Below are positions 15,193 to 23,634 of a stretch of 46,228 bases of DNA, piece after piece. The position numbers and the translations under genes are program-made. Under the pieces are notes generated by a model. It had not been told where the DNA came from and did not search any database. It saw only the letters and a list, made by a program, of their open reading frames with translations. How positions within the stretch are numbered: position 1 is the stretch's first letter; every line of letters begins with the position of its first letter. The stretch spans positions 1 to 46,228 of the forward strand of contig JAFEBA010000074.1 in the NCBI GenBank assembly GCA_018266105.1. The letters run 5' to 3'. The DNA comes from a bacterium (GTDB taxonomy: Bacteria > Vulcanimicrobiota > Xenobia > Xenobiales > JADMJV01).

Positions 15193-15501
15193 TCAGGACC
15201 CGCCTGTACCGCCCCGCTGCTGCTTTTGGGCTAACTTCTGCATGGCATTGTCGCGCTGTTCCTGTTTGGCCCTTTCCTCGATGCTGAGCACAAGCAGGGG
15301 TTGGGCGCGCTGGAATCGCTCCTGATAGGATTGCTCGAGATATTCCGGCAGGGAGTCCTGTTCTTGCTTAAGCAGCAAGCGCGGCACAAGCTCCAGCTCG
15401 CGCGCCATCTGCACCTGGGCATGGCTCAGGCCGTAACGCTGACGGACCTGCAGCCATTCCAGTTCTTTTTTGTTGAGTTTTGCCACCAGCGCTTGTTCCA
15501 C
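15193..15501 (-). CDS. Small charged hypothetical protein
   Basis: This 102-residue product starts at a GTG and has no signal peptide or membrane segment. It is rich in Glu, Gln, Arg and Leu and probably forms helices or a coiled coil (LNKKELEWLQVRQRYGL, then LSIEERAKQEQRDNAMQKLAQKQQ). The motif WLQVRQRYGLSHAQVQMARELEL could be helix-turn-helix-like. It lies between the signal-less hydrolase gene and the TPR gene in the same direction. I do not recognise a family. Confidence 0.55.
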   Translation of the reverse strand: MEQALVAKLNKKELEWLQVRQRYGLSHAQVQMARELELVPRLLLKQEQDSLPEYLEQSYQERFQRAQPLLVLSIEERAKQEQRDNAMQKLAQKQQRGGTGGS

Positions 15502-15528
15502 TCCGAGGGGGGCTTTCCCCCAACTGGA

Positions 15529-17163
15529 TTATAGGTCCGGGACGGTGTCGATCATGGTGTTGGCGCGATTGTGCTCGTGACCGCCCAGATTGGTTCGATG
15601 ATAGCGATTGGCGAAAGCTCGCCGAAGGCCCTCATCGCTGCTGCTGTTGCTGGCGTGGAAGTAGTTGACGGAGCGCACCTTTTGGCCCGCCTCGGTGTTG
15701 GCCCAGTTGGCGATGGAACGCTCGGATCCGTAATTGCTATCCAGTAATTCCAGTCGGTCGGCCTGGAGACCGCGGCCTTTGGGGTCGCTCTGGATGGACT
15801 GCTGCAGGGCCTGGCCGCCGGCCGAATGGGCGGAAACCACGCGGTAAGAAGGGTTGGTCACGCCCGCATCCCGCAGGGCCTGGTTGGTGGTGTCCGCCTG
15901 GCTTCTTACATTTCCCCAGTTCGTCCGGTTTTCTCCCGGCTTGGCGTTGTGGGCCTCAGGCAAAACAAAAACGGTTTGCGGCCCCGCTTTCTTTTGGATG
16001 GCTTCAATGCGGTTGGTGAGACCGTGAGCGTGGTTTTTGGGGTCTGCCACGGTGGAGTTCCAGCCGTGGTAATGGGTGTGGACGCGGGTCTCTTTACTGG
16101 GGTCAAATCCAGGCGGCAGGACCGTCAGAACCGGCGAACCACCGTTTCCGGCATTGCGGTTGGCGATAATTTCGCTGCCGTTCTTGATCAGGTCTTTATA
16201 GTTTTCGCGGGCCCGCTCGATGGTCTGGCCGAGCAGCCTTTCTTGAGGGTCTTTCGACTGTTTGAGCTTGCTGAGTTGTTCTGGGGTGACCTGGGCAGCG
16301 TTGTAGCTGCCTGGCGGAAGCTGTCGTTTGGCGGCCGCCGCCTCGGGTTTGCCGGCAGCCCAGGAGGCAAAATTGGGAAGTCCACTTTGCTCGTTCTGAC
16401 CCCTGGCCTGCTGAACCTGGGGAGTTTGGGCGGCAGGCTCGGGCTTTTTGGCTGGGTCGGTCATTTTGGCGGTGGGCTCGGGAGCTTTGGCTGGAGCTGT
16501 GGTTTTGGAGGCGGGCTCAGGTTTTTTTGCAGCGGGCTCGGGAGCCTTGGCGGTAGGCTCGGGAGCCTTGGCGGTAGGCTCGGGCTGACGGGCTGGAGCG
16601 GTGGTCTGGGGGGCAGACTCCGGCTTTTTGGCGGCAGGCTCGAGCCTTTTGGCCGGCTCGGGGGCTCTGGCGGGAGTCAGGGTTTTGGCGCCCGCCTCGG
16701 GGGTTTTGGCTGGCGACGGGGTTTGGGCGCTAAGCCCCTGGTTCAGGGCGCCTCGGGTTTGGGGGCCAACGATGCCGTCTACTTCCAGCTTGTGATCGCG
16801 TTGAAACTGGCGCACGGCATTTTGAGTGAGGGGACCGAACTTACCGTCCGTCTCGAGTTTTGCGCCGTTCTGGTTGAGGTGTTGCTGGAGGCGTTTGACG
16901 TTCTCGCCCTGGTCTCGACGAGCCAGGTTGCCTCCAGTGAGGGGTTTGAGGGTTGAGTTGGGGTTGGCCCAGGACTGGAAGTTGGGAGTCTGGACCTGGT
17001 TGGGTCGAAGCCCTGCCTCCTGCGACAGCCGGCTCTGGTCGACTTTGTGAGGCGGATTGCCAGCCTTTCTAACTTTGGAGGTGGAGGCTTTCTTTTCTTG
17101 CGGCTTTCGAGTTCTGGTGGTGGGGGAGCTGGAATGGGCGGTCGGTTGGTTGATACCGGTCAT
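15529..17163 (-). CDS. Peptidoglycan-binding domain plus esterase-like domain protein
   Basis: The 544-residue product has three parts. Residues 80-142 form a peptidoglycan-binding domain (VKRLQQHLNQ, TDGKFGPLTQNAVRQFQRDH, VDGIVGPQTRGALNQ). Residues about 150-260 are a low-complexity Pro/Ala/Glu/Lys linker of repeated PEPxAK units. The C-terminal half resembles an alpha/beta hydrolase: HTHYHGW, VFVLPEAHNA, VVSAHSAGGQAL with the likely nucleophile serine, LLDSNYG and a late LGGHEHN. A short PNFxSWA motif occurs on each side of the linker. The start is supported by GAGGAGG six bases before the ATG, yet there is no signal peptide. How it reaches the wall is unknown. Confidence 0.7.
   Translation of the reverse strand: MTGINQPTAHSSSPTTRTRKPQEKKASTSKVRKAGNPPHKVDQSRLSQEAGLRPNQVQTPNFQSWANPNSTLKPLTGGNLARRDQGENVKRLQQHLNQNGAKLETDGKFGPLTQNAVRQFQRDHKLEVDGIVGPQTRGALNQGLSAQTPSPAKTPEAGAKTLTPARAPEPAKRLEPAAKKPESAPQTTAPARQPEPTAKAPEPTAKAPEPAAKKPEPASKTTAPAKAPEPTAKMTDPAKKPEPAAQTPQVQQARGQNEQSGLPNFASWAAGKPEAAAAKRQLPPGSYNAAQVTPEQLSKLKQSKDPQERLLGQTIERARENYKDLIKNGSEIIANRNAGNGGSPVLTVLPPGFDPSKETRVHTHYHGWNSTVADPKNHAHGLTNRIEAIQKKAGPQTVFVLPEAHNAKPGENRTNWGNVRSQADTTNQALRDAGVTNPSYRVVSAHSAGGQALQQSIQSDPKGRGLQADRLELLDSNYGSERSIANWANTEAGQKVRSVNYFHASNSSSDEGLRRAFANRYHRTNLGGHEHNRANTMIDTVPDL
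16535..16576. repeat. 21-bp tandem repeat in the PEPxAK linker
   Basis: Two exact adjacent copies of a 21-base unit (16535-16555 and 16556-16576) encode successive seven-residue PEPTAKA units. Partial, diverged copies continue on both sides across the linker region. The exact copies suggest recent slippage expansion of the linker. Confidence 0.85.
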
Positions 17164-17287
17164 GGGCGGCCTCCTCGAAAGATGCCCTTAGTTTGGCAGC
17201 AATCGAGTGGCCTCCAGAAGCTTGGAAAAGTTGTCAGCCGGTTAACTTTGTTTCCAGCTTGTTGACACTCCGGATGAAACGGTCAGC

Positions 17288-18391
17288 TTACACTCCAGGC
17301 ACGCGGGGATCACGGATCGCCCCTTCGCTGCTGATCAGCCCGGCCAGCTGGGGATCCCTCAGGACTTCCGAAACAGGCCGTTCCTGGCCGTCCACCAGCA
17401 TGGTTCCGCCGACCAGGCGAACTCCGTGGCTGTAGTCGGCATAGGTGTTCTCGTGGACCGTGCTGAGGCTTTGAATGGGCTTGCCATTGGGTTGATGCCA
17501 GCCGTAGATGGCGACTCGGTCCGGGTGTTGGGTCAGACGGTTTGATATGACGAGGTCTTTCTGGTGACCGGCCGTCAGTGCGCCGTGCTCAGCCCCGCGC
17601 TGCGTCATTTGTTGCTCCACCATGTTGTTGTGGCGCTGATAGTAATCATTCGACATCATCTGGGCGCCGGGGGGCAAGGGTTGGGGCGTGAGTTTGTTGT
17701 CGGCCTGCTTGTAGATGTCATCCACCATCTTGGTGGTGGGCAGGCTGGTGCCGGTCTGGTCAGCGATCTTCTGAGCCGTTTTGGGGTCCATGGGGATGCG
17801 CACAAAGTCTTGGTCGGATCCGATGGCCAGGTAGTCGGGCATGACCCGCAAGGTCCCGCTGTGACCGTTGCTTTGCAACTGGATCTCCTTCATCTGGCGC
17901 GCAAATTCCGGCACGTTGCCTTTTTGGATTTCGCTGAGAATGGCCGCCTCGCGCTGGCTGCGACTCATGCCCTTGGTGCTTTCCAAAAATTGCTTGCCGG
18001 TCAGGGCGCCTTCCGGACGGGGCGGAAGGTTGAGTCGTGCCCCTCCAGACGGGGCGGCCGGGCGGGCCTGGCTTGCGGCTGCGGCGGGTGCAGTGGGCGC
18101 GGCGGGACGCTTCGGGGCCTGAGCGGGGCGATGACTGATCGGACGATTGGTGGCGGGGAAGCTTTCGGCCGGGCGGTGCCGGTTGGGTGGGGGGCCCGCA
18201 GGCCGCTCTGGCGCCCAGTTCTGGGTGAGTTGTTGGAGGGCCGGCTCGTCGAACAGGCCTTCCTCGTCGTCCCCTTCAAGGTCGGGCTGATAGTCGTCGT
18301 CCCAGGTTGCAAGAGGCTCCAGAGCGGGTTGGGCCGGTTGCCAAAAGATGGGAAATCGGAGCTGTTCCAGGTTGGATTCACGAATATTCAT
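17288..18391 (-). CDS. Proline-rich hypothetical protein with HENTYADYSHGVRLV motif
   Basis: The 367-residue product has an acidic N-terminus (residues 25-50), a Pro/Ala-rich linker (60-120) and a globular C-terminal domain. That domain contains QFLESTKGMSRSQREAAIL, VMPDYLAIGSDQDFVRIPM, and the striking VAIYGWHQPNGKPIQSLSTVHENTYADYSHGVRLV. The histidine and acidic residues of the last motif could be catalytic, and I have the impression of having seen it in unnamed exported proteins, but I cannot name a function. AGAGG lies upstream of the ATG. It has no signal peptide, like its neighbour at 15529-17163. A gap of 124 bases separates them. Confidence 0.55.
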   Translation of the reverse strand: MNIRESNLEQLRFPIFWQPAQPALEPLATWDDDYQPDLEGDDEEGLFDEPALQQLTQNWAPERPAGPPPNRHRPAESFPATNRPISHRPAQAPKRPAAPTAPAAAASQARPAAPSGGARLNLPPRPEGALTGKQFLESTKGMSRSQREAAILSEIQKGNVPEFARQMKEIQLQSNGHSGTLRVMPDYLAIGSDQDFVRIPMDPKTAQKIADQTGTSLPTTKMVDDIYKQADNKLTPQPLPPGAQMMSNDYYQRHNNMVEQQMTQRGAEHGALTAGHQKDLVISNRLTQHPDRVAIYGWHQPNGKPIQSLSTVHENTYADYSHGVRLVGGTMLVDGQERPVSEVLRDPQLAGLISSEGAIRDPRVPGV

Positions 18392-18503
18392 GACCTTGGA
18401 CCTCTTTCCTCAGACATTTGAAGAAAGGGTAGAGGGCGTCGATTATTTGCTCGTTACGGGCCGCCCGAAGGGATGAACAGTTGATGAACGGTTGGTTTCT
18501 GAA

Positions 18504-19514
18504 TTACTCCCAGTGAGGGGGGACGCTTCTCGGGTCCTGACTGGCGTCGTGATAGGGGATCTGCAGCCGGATTTTTTGAAGCTCGGGCTGGAGCAGAAGG
18601 CTTCCCTTGAGTTGCAGGGCCTGATCGTTCATGGCCACGATACCGGTGTGGTTGGCGTTCATCTCCAGGTCGCCACGCCATTCGAAGCCCAGGCAAAGCT
18701 GGTGAGAATCCAGGCTCAGGGTCACGCTCAGCTCGTCCGGGGCGCCCTCTAGAAGCAGGTCCAGGCCGGCCTGACAGACTCGAAAGAGGCCCAGACGAGT
18801 CCGCGAGTCCAGACGCAAAGGGTGGTCGGGTGAGCGCAATGTCCAGGCGATGCCTTGAAGTCCACAGCGCTCCTGGAGCAGCCAGTCGATGGCCGCCTCC
18901 AGGCCCAGTTCGTCCAAAATGGGCGGGCGCAGACCCCTCCAGAGGGAGCGCACGCTGGTGAGGATGCTCTCCATGGCCAGGCTGAGCCGGCCCACGTGAC
19001 CTCCAGAACCTTCTGGCAGCTTGTTCTGCAGCCAGGCTAGCTCGAATTTGAGGGCGGTCAAGGATTGGCCAAGCTGGTCGTGCAGTTCGCGAGCAACGCG
19101 CTGGCGTTCTTGCTCCTGCAGGCTCTGCATGCGTGCGGCGATGGCCCGTGCCAGGGGTTCGTGGGCCACCCGGTAGGTAACATCTTCAAGGAAGGAGAGG
19201 AAGTGGGTGGGCTCCCCGGCCTGGTCGCGCTTGAGGGTGGTTTGCAACAAGACCCAGACCACCTGGCCGTCCTTGCGCAGGTAGCGTTTCAGCTCTTGCT
19301 GGAAGCGCTCTTTGTGGCGCAGAGCCTGGTCCACGATGTTGACGCTGAGGGCTCGATCTTCAGGGTGGGTGACGTCACGCACCCGCATCGCCGCCAGTTC
19401 ATGGGCTTCGTAGCCCAGGAGCTTGCACAAGGCGCTGTTGGTTCGCAGCCAGCAGCCGTCCAAGGAGACTTCGGCCACCGCTCGCTCTGATTCTATAAAG
19501 GAATCATAGCTCAA
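18504..19514 (-). CDS. PAS-domain histidine kinase with eroded ATPase domain
   Basis: This 336-residue protein is soluble. Residues 10-110 are a PAS fold (LLGYEAHELAAMRVRDVTHPED, then FLEDVTYR). Residues 131-190 are a HisKA_3 (NarL-type) dimerisation domain, with the phosphoacceptor H145 in RVARELHDQLGQSLTALK and SLWRGLRPPILDELGLEAAIDWL. The C-terminal HATPase region is hard to recognise: the asparagine-containing N-box is replaced by RVCQAGLDLLLEGAPDELS, and no GxGL-type loop is visible (IVAMNDQALQLKG). It starts at a TTG and diverges from a response-regulator gene at 19680, its likely partner. It may be inactive or rely on another kinase. Confidence 0.8.
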   Translation of the reverse strand: MSYDSFIESERAVAEVSLDGCWLRTNSALCKLLGYEAHELAAMRVRDVTHPEDRALSVNIVDQALRHKERFQQELKRYLRKDGQVVWVLLQTTLKRDQAGEPTHFLSFLEDVTYRVAHEPLARAIAARMQSLQEQERQRVARELHDQLGQSLTALKFELAWLQNKLPEGSGGHVGRLSLAMESILTSVRSLWRGLRPPILDELGLEAAIDWLLQERCGLQGIAWTLRSPDHPLRLDSRTRLGLFRVCQAGLDLLLEGAPDELSVTLSLDSHQLCLGFEWRGDLEMNANHTGIVAMNDQALQLKGSLLLQPELQKIRLQIPYHDASQDPRSVPPHWE

Positions 19515-19679
19515 TTGAAGGACCCCCGAGCGCTCTCATAGTGCTGTTATCGACCTTATTCCAGCCCGATGAAGAGTGTCTTCTGGCCAGTCCTGACCAT
19601 TTTGGGATGGGAAATTTGGCCGGGTACGGGGTGTGTGTGCAAGCAGGCTGGTTGCTTCTCAAGCTCGATTAAAGCCTGC

Positions 19680-21308
19680 ATGGAACACATCTTACTGCTT
19701 GAAGATGATGAAGACTTGCGAGAACTGGTCGCGGATTTGCTGCAGGCTGAGGGTTATGAAGTGGTGGGGGTGGCCAGCGCCCAGGAGGCCATCACGGTGG
19801 CTCAGCGGAGCGACTTTCACTTGCTGCTGACGGACGTGCGCATGGCGGGCGAGATCGATGGTGTCGGGGCCCTGGAGGCCATGAAGCGTCGGGCCGGGCA
19901 CTTACGCAGCATCGTCATGACCGGCTATGCCGATCTGGAGGTGCCGGTGCGGGCGGCCCGGTTGCAGGCCGATGACTATTTGACCAAGCCCTTCGAAGGT
20001 CAGGAGTTGTTGCGCTGTGTGCGCAGCGTTCTGGATCGGGACGAGTCGCCCGCGGCCGGATTGCTGAGTCGTCTGCTGGCTTCCCCCGGGAGTCTCTGGG
20101 AGCGGTCCCGGCGTTGGCTCCACGACCGTAGCTGGCAGAGCCTGCAGGAGGTGCGTCAGCGTCTGTATCAACGGTATTTTTTGCTGATTCGCTCTGGCCG
20201 CATCGGGCGTGAGGAAGCCTATCCAACCTTTCAGGGGCTGGCTCAGGTAGAGAAGGCTTTGTTGCACGCCGACCCATCCCGTTGGGGAGAGAGCATCCAG
20301 AGGTTGCGCCAGCTGGAAGCCGCCCTGTTGGAGGCCACCCGGCCTGGCGCGGAGATTTCGGAGACCAGCCTGGCCGAGAGTTTTCGACGCTTGTATGGGC
20401 GCATTCGGGCCGGGAGCGTGGCTCTGGAGCACTTTCAGAGGGCACTGACCCTGTGGTATTCCCCCGAAGCGCGAAAGGCCAGTTTGGAGGCTTATACAAC
20501 GTTCTGCCGCTTGTGGGAGGAGGAAGCCGAGGAAGAGGATCCATTCATTGGTCTGCAGCTTGGCGAGGTGCGCCTGGTGCGGCGCTTGCTGGGGACCAGC
20601 CAGGCCCGGCTCTACCAGATCAGTCCCAGCGGTGGACGAGTGCTGTGCCTGCCTGTCATCCCGGAGAACTCAGGCTTTCTGGAGGCTGAGGTGGCATCCG
20701 GCCGGGTCAAGCATTTGGGCCAGAGTGGAGGGCACCATTTTCTGCAGTATCCGCTGCAGCCAGGCCGTCCTCTCAAGGGACGGATGCGTCCGGCCGGAGA
20801 CACCCCAGCGGCGGCCTGGAAGCTGCTGCGACCGGTCTTCCTGGAAGTGGTCCGTTTACACGGCCAGGGGCTGGTGTGCGGTTGTTTTGGCGCGCGTCAG
20901 GTCTTTCTGGGCGACCAGGGGGAGGTGCGCATCGAAGCCTTTGGTCCCGAACGCTGGCGACAGCTTTCGGCTTCCGGCTCGGTGGACGTTTTTCTGGCTG
21001 CGCCCGAGTTGATCGAGCAGTCCAGTCCCGATGCTCGTTCGGACCAATGGGTTCTGGCCCGGTTGATGGGGGAGGCGGTGTGGGGCTGGCTGCAGCCGGT
21101 GGATGCCTTTCGCCTCTTTGCGGGGGACCAGAGCGAACTGCCGGAACGAATGGGAGCGGCCTGGCCGGTTCTGCGGAGGTTGTCGGCACGAGAGCCCCAG
21201 CAGCGTTTTGCGGAGCTGAGAGAGGCTGTGTTGGGGCTGGATGCGGCTTTAGAGGGTGTTGACCACGTTGATGATGGGCAGCAGTGTGGCCAGGGCCAGA
21301 AAGGCTGA
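19680..21308 (+). CDS. Response regulator fused to an apparent Ser/Thr pseudokinase lobe
   Basis: I place the start at MEHILLLEDDEDLREL; the open frame continues further upstream but adds no recognisable sequence. Residues 1-120 are a receiver domain with D9/D10, phosphoacceptor D52, T81 and K103 intact. A helical middle region follows (about 120-290). The C-terminal part looks like a protein kinase C-lobe in which motifs have decayed: LHGQGLVCGCFGARQVFL where HRDxKPxN should be, EAFG (419-422) in place of DFG, and AAPE (440-443) in place of APE, followed by the SDQWVLARLMGEAVWG helix. No active kinase residues remain. Its 3' end overlaps the convergent pilC-like gene by 60 bases. Confidence 0.75.
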   Translation: MEHILLLEDDEDLRELVADLLQAEGYEVVGVASAQEAITVAQRSDFHLLLTDVRMAGEIDGVGALEAMKRRAGHLRSIVMTGYADLEVPVRAARLQADDYLTKPFEGQELLRCVRSVLDRDESPAAGLLSRLLASPGSLWERSRRWLHDRSWQSLQEVRQRLYQRYFLLIRSGRIGREEAYPTFQGLAQVEKALLHADPSRWGESIQRLRQLEAALLEATRPGAEISETSLAESFRRLYGRIRAGSVALEHFQRALTLWYSPEARKASLEAYTTFCRLWEEEAEEEDPFIGLQLGEVRLVRRLLGTSQARLYQISPSGGRVLCLPVIPENSGFLEAEVASGRVKHLGQSGGHHFLQYPLQPGRPLKGRMRPAGDTPAAAWKLLRPVFLEVVRLHGQGLVCGCFGARQVFLGDQGEVRIEAFGPERWRQLSASGSVDVFLAAPELIEQSSPDARSDQWVLARLMGEAVWGWLQPVDAFRLFAGDQSELPERMGAAWPVLRRLSAREPQQRFAELREAVLGLDAALEGVDHVDDGQQCGQGQKG

Positions 21309-22460
21309 CATGGCCCCGGCAAAGGCCAGCAGTAGGGGTTCGGCCAGCTGAGTGGCCGAGGTCAGCGATTGGGTCACGTCTTCTTCATACATCACCGAGA
21401 TTTTGCTGAGCACGATCTCCAGGTTGCCGACTTCCAGGCCCATCTGAATCATCGTCAGCACCAGATGCGGGAAGACCTCGTAGCGCTCCAACGCTTCAGC
21501 CAGGTCGTCACCCTCGCGGAAGGCCTTGAGGGCGTCGTCGAAGCGTTGGCGGAACTCCAGGTTGGTGCAGACCTCGCGGGCCAGTTTGAGGGCGTCGCCG
21601 GTGGTCATGCCGACCTGCAGCGCGCAGGAGATGACGTAGAGCATTTGGGCCGAAACGGTCTTGCGAACCAGCCCGCCGATGACCGGAACGCCCAGCAGGC
21701 GGCGGTGAATTTCCAGGCGGAATCTGTCGTTGCGACGGAGCTGGCGCATGAAGATCGTCACCGTCAGCGCTGTGCCTCCCAGGATGCCGCAGACCCAGAA
21801 GGGGTTGCTGATGATGTGGGAGAGTTCGATCATCATCTTGGTGGGCAGGGGAAGTTCTGTGCCCAGGGAGCCGAATAAAGCGGCATCACCGGGGGCCAAA
21901 ACCAGCGTGAAGAAAAGGCCCATGGCGATGATGGCCAGGAAAAGGAAAGAGGGGTAGGTGAGGGCTGAAATCACGGCCCGCTTGAGACGGAGCTGGGTCT
22001 CGCAAAGTTCGGCGATGCGGAAGAGGGAGTCCACCAGGGCGCCAGTGTTTTCACCCAGCTGAACCAGGCCAACCATGACGTTGGAAAAGAGGTTGCGCAC
22101 CATGGGCCGGGTCATGGAGACGCTGAAGCGCTGGCCGGTGGAGACATCCTGGTAGAGTTCCTCCAGGGCTTTGGTCAGCTGAGGATCGGACTCAGACGAG
22201 GCCAGGTAATCCAGGGATTGGGCCAGTGGCATCCCGGCGTGGAGCATTGTGGCCAGCCGGCGGAAGAACCCGGTGACAACGTCCGGGGCGACTTTGTAGG
22301 GTTTGCTGCCGCGTCGGCCCTCCTTGTCTTGTTCATTGAGTTCAAGGATGGCCACGAACCTTTGGTTCAGTTGCTTCTTGGCATCGGTCAGATTGGGCGC
22401 GTTGAGAAAGCCGGTTTCGAGTCCGCCATCCCCCTTTTTGGCCCTATACCGATACCACAT
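21249..22460 (-). CDS. Type II secretion/type IV pilus inner-membrane platform protein
   Basis: This is a PilC/GspF-family protein, the inner-membrane platform on which the assembly ATPase acts. From the ATG at 22460 the product has about 403 residues. It contains two T2SSF domains, one from FFRRLATMLHAGMPLAQSLDYL and one from MLYVISCALQVGMTTGDALKLA, each followed by GLxxLGExTGAL- or GLEVGNL-type motifs, and three membrane segments ending LALATLLPIINVVNTL. The longer open frame upstream of 22460 looks non-coding. No PilB/PilT ATPase gene is in the window. It overlaps the response-regulator gene tail to tail. Confidence 0.9.
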   Translation of the reverse strand: MWYRYRAKKGDGGLETGFLNAPNLTDAKKQLNQRFVAILELNEQDKEGRRGSKPYKVAPDVVTGFFRRLATMLHAGMPLAQSLDYLASSESDPQLTKALEELYQDVSTGQRFSVSMTRPMVRNLFSNVMVGLVQLGENTGALVDSLFRIAELCETQLRLKRAVISALTYPSFLFLAIIAMGLFFTLVLAPGDAALFGSLGTELPLPTKMMIELSHIISNPFWVCGILGGTALTVTIFMRQLRRNDRFRLEIHRRLLGVPVIGGLVRKTVSAQMLYVISCALQVGMTTGDALKLAREVCTNLEFRQRFDDALKAFREGDDLAEALERYEVFPHLVLTMIQMGLEVGNLEIVLSKISVMYEEDVTQSLTSATQLAEPLLLAFAGAMSAFLALATLLPIINVVNTL

Positions 22461-22569
22461 TGACGCTTCGAAGGTTCTGGGCGAGCGCAGGTCCTCCTGT
22501 TGTAATGCGGCGAATTGCCTCGAGTATTTAGTTCCCATCTGGTTGGGGGGAAAGGAGCGGGCCACGGCC

Positions 22570-23634
22570 GTGAGGGTGAAAGCTTACGACGGATTGCGCT
22601 GCTTTTTGCTGCTGGCTTTGCTCGAGTTTCACTATGGTCTGGCAGCCGGGGTGCCCATGGCCAGGCTATGGCCTCTTTCCCTGGCGCTGATGTGCTTCTT
22701 CGTGCTCAGCGGATTTCTGATTACTCGCTCGCTGCTAGAACAGCCGGATGTGTTGAGGTTCTGGTGGAGGAGGGCCTGGCGAATTTTGCCCGCCTATTAT
22801 GTTGTATTGGGGCTGGCTGCCTGGATCTACTGGCCGCCCTATTTGGGCTGGTTGTCAGTCTATTTGCTGAATTTCAAACTTTATGATTTGAGTCTGTCGG
22901 CTGGCCAGGAGTTCGTTGACTTGATGAGCCTGGGTCCAACCAGCGGAATTCATTTGTGGTCGATGAACGTAGAAGAGCAGTTTTATCTGTTCTACCCGTT
23001 GCTTTTTCGCTGGTGTCCGGCGGGCAGGAGGGGGTGGTGTTTGGGTTTGGGGCTACTCGGTTCGATTGCGTATCGGCAATGGCAACTTGTGCATCAGCCT
23101 CATTCTTGCTTCGGAGTGTTGCCCTGGGTGGCGGGCGAGCATTTACTGTGGGGCTGCTTGGCGGCCTGGCTGGACCATCGGCGCAAACTGGACTGGCTGC
23201 GCACTCCGGTTTGCATGTATGCGTCTCTGCTTGCCTTTGTAGGGTTGCTGGCCCGCGAGCCTCAGGTAGGGCAGTACGGCTGGGGGTTGCTGGCACCGCC
23301 CCAACAGTCTGGCTATGGCTTCTGTCTGGCCTTGCTGGTTCTGGGACTGGCGCATCAGCCAGGCAGTTACCTGGCCGGCTGGCTGACGCTCAAGCCCTTC
23401 CGCCTGGTGGGAAAGGTGGCCTACGGCGCCTACCTGGTTCACCCTTATTTGATTCCGCCTTTGCAAGAACTGGTTCAGCAATACCCTGTCCTGGCAGTTC
23501 TTCCCGGGGTGCCGCTGGCGGTAATCGGGCCGGTGGTCACGGTGGCGGTGGCCTGGGCCATGTGGCTGAGTTTTGAAGGACCCGCCAATCGGCTCAAGCA
23601 CTATTCCGGCTTGAAGTCAAGCGGAGCCGGTTGA
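22570..23634 (+). CDS. Acyltransferase 3 family membrane protein (copy 1)
   Basis: Acyltransferase-3 enzymes acylate sugars or lipids at the inner membrane, typically O-antigen or exopolysaccharide units. The 354-residue product has about ten membrane segments. It keeps the N-terminal YDGLRCFLLLALLEFHYG (conserved Arg and His), MCFFVLSGFLITRSLL, RRAWRILPAYYVVL and LWSMNVEEQFYLFYPLLF. The start is taken as a GTG at 22570 preceded by AAAGGAG; the frame runs open further upstream, antisense to the pilC-like gene, but that part is not credible. It is convergent with copy 2 and overlaps it by 18 bases. Confidence 0.88.
   Translation: MRVKAYDGLRCFLLLALLEFHYGLAAGVPMARLWPLSLALMCFFVLSGFLITRSLLEQPDVLRFWWRRAWRILPAYYVVLGLAAWIYWPPYLGWLSVYLLNFKLYDLSLSAGQEFVDLMSLGPTSGIHLWSMNVEEQFYLFYPLLFRWCPAGRRGWCLGLGLLGSIAYRQWQLVHQPHSCFGVLPWVAGEHLLWGCLAAWLDHRRKLDWLRTPVCMYASLLAFVGLLAREPQVGQYGWGLLAPPQQSGYGFCLALLVLGLAHQPGSYLAGWLTLKPFRLVGKVAYGAYLVHPYLIPPLQELVQQYPVLAVLPGVPLAVIGPVVTVAVAWAMWLSFEGPANRLKHYSGLKSSGAG

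Noticed and set aside
15826..16956. 376-codon glycine-rich open frame on the plus strand
   Set aside because: It mirrors the Pro/Ala/Glu repeat of the peptidoglycan-binding protein; the Gly-Ser-Leu repeats are simply its antisense.
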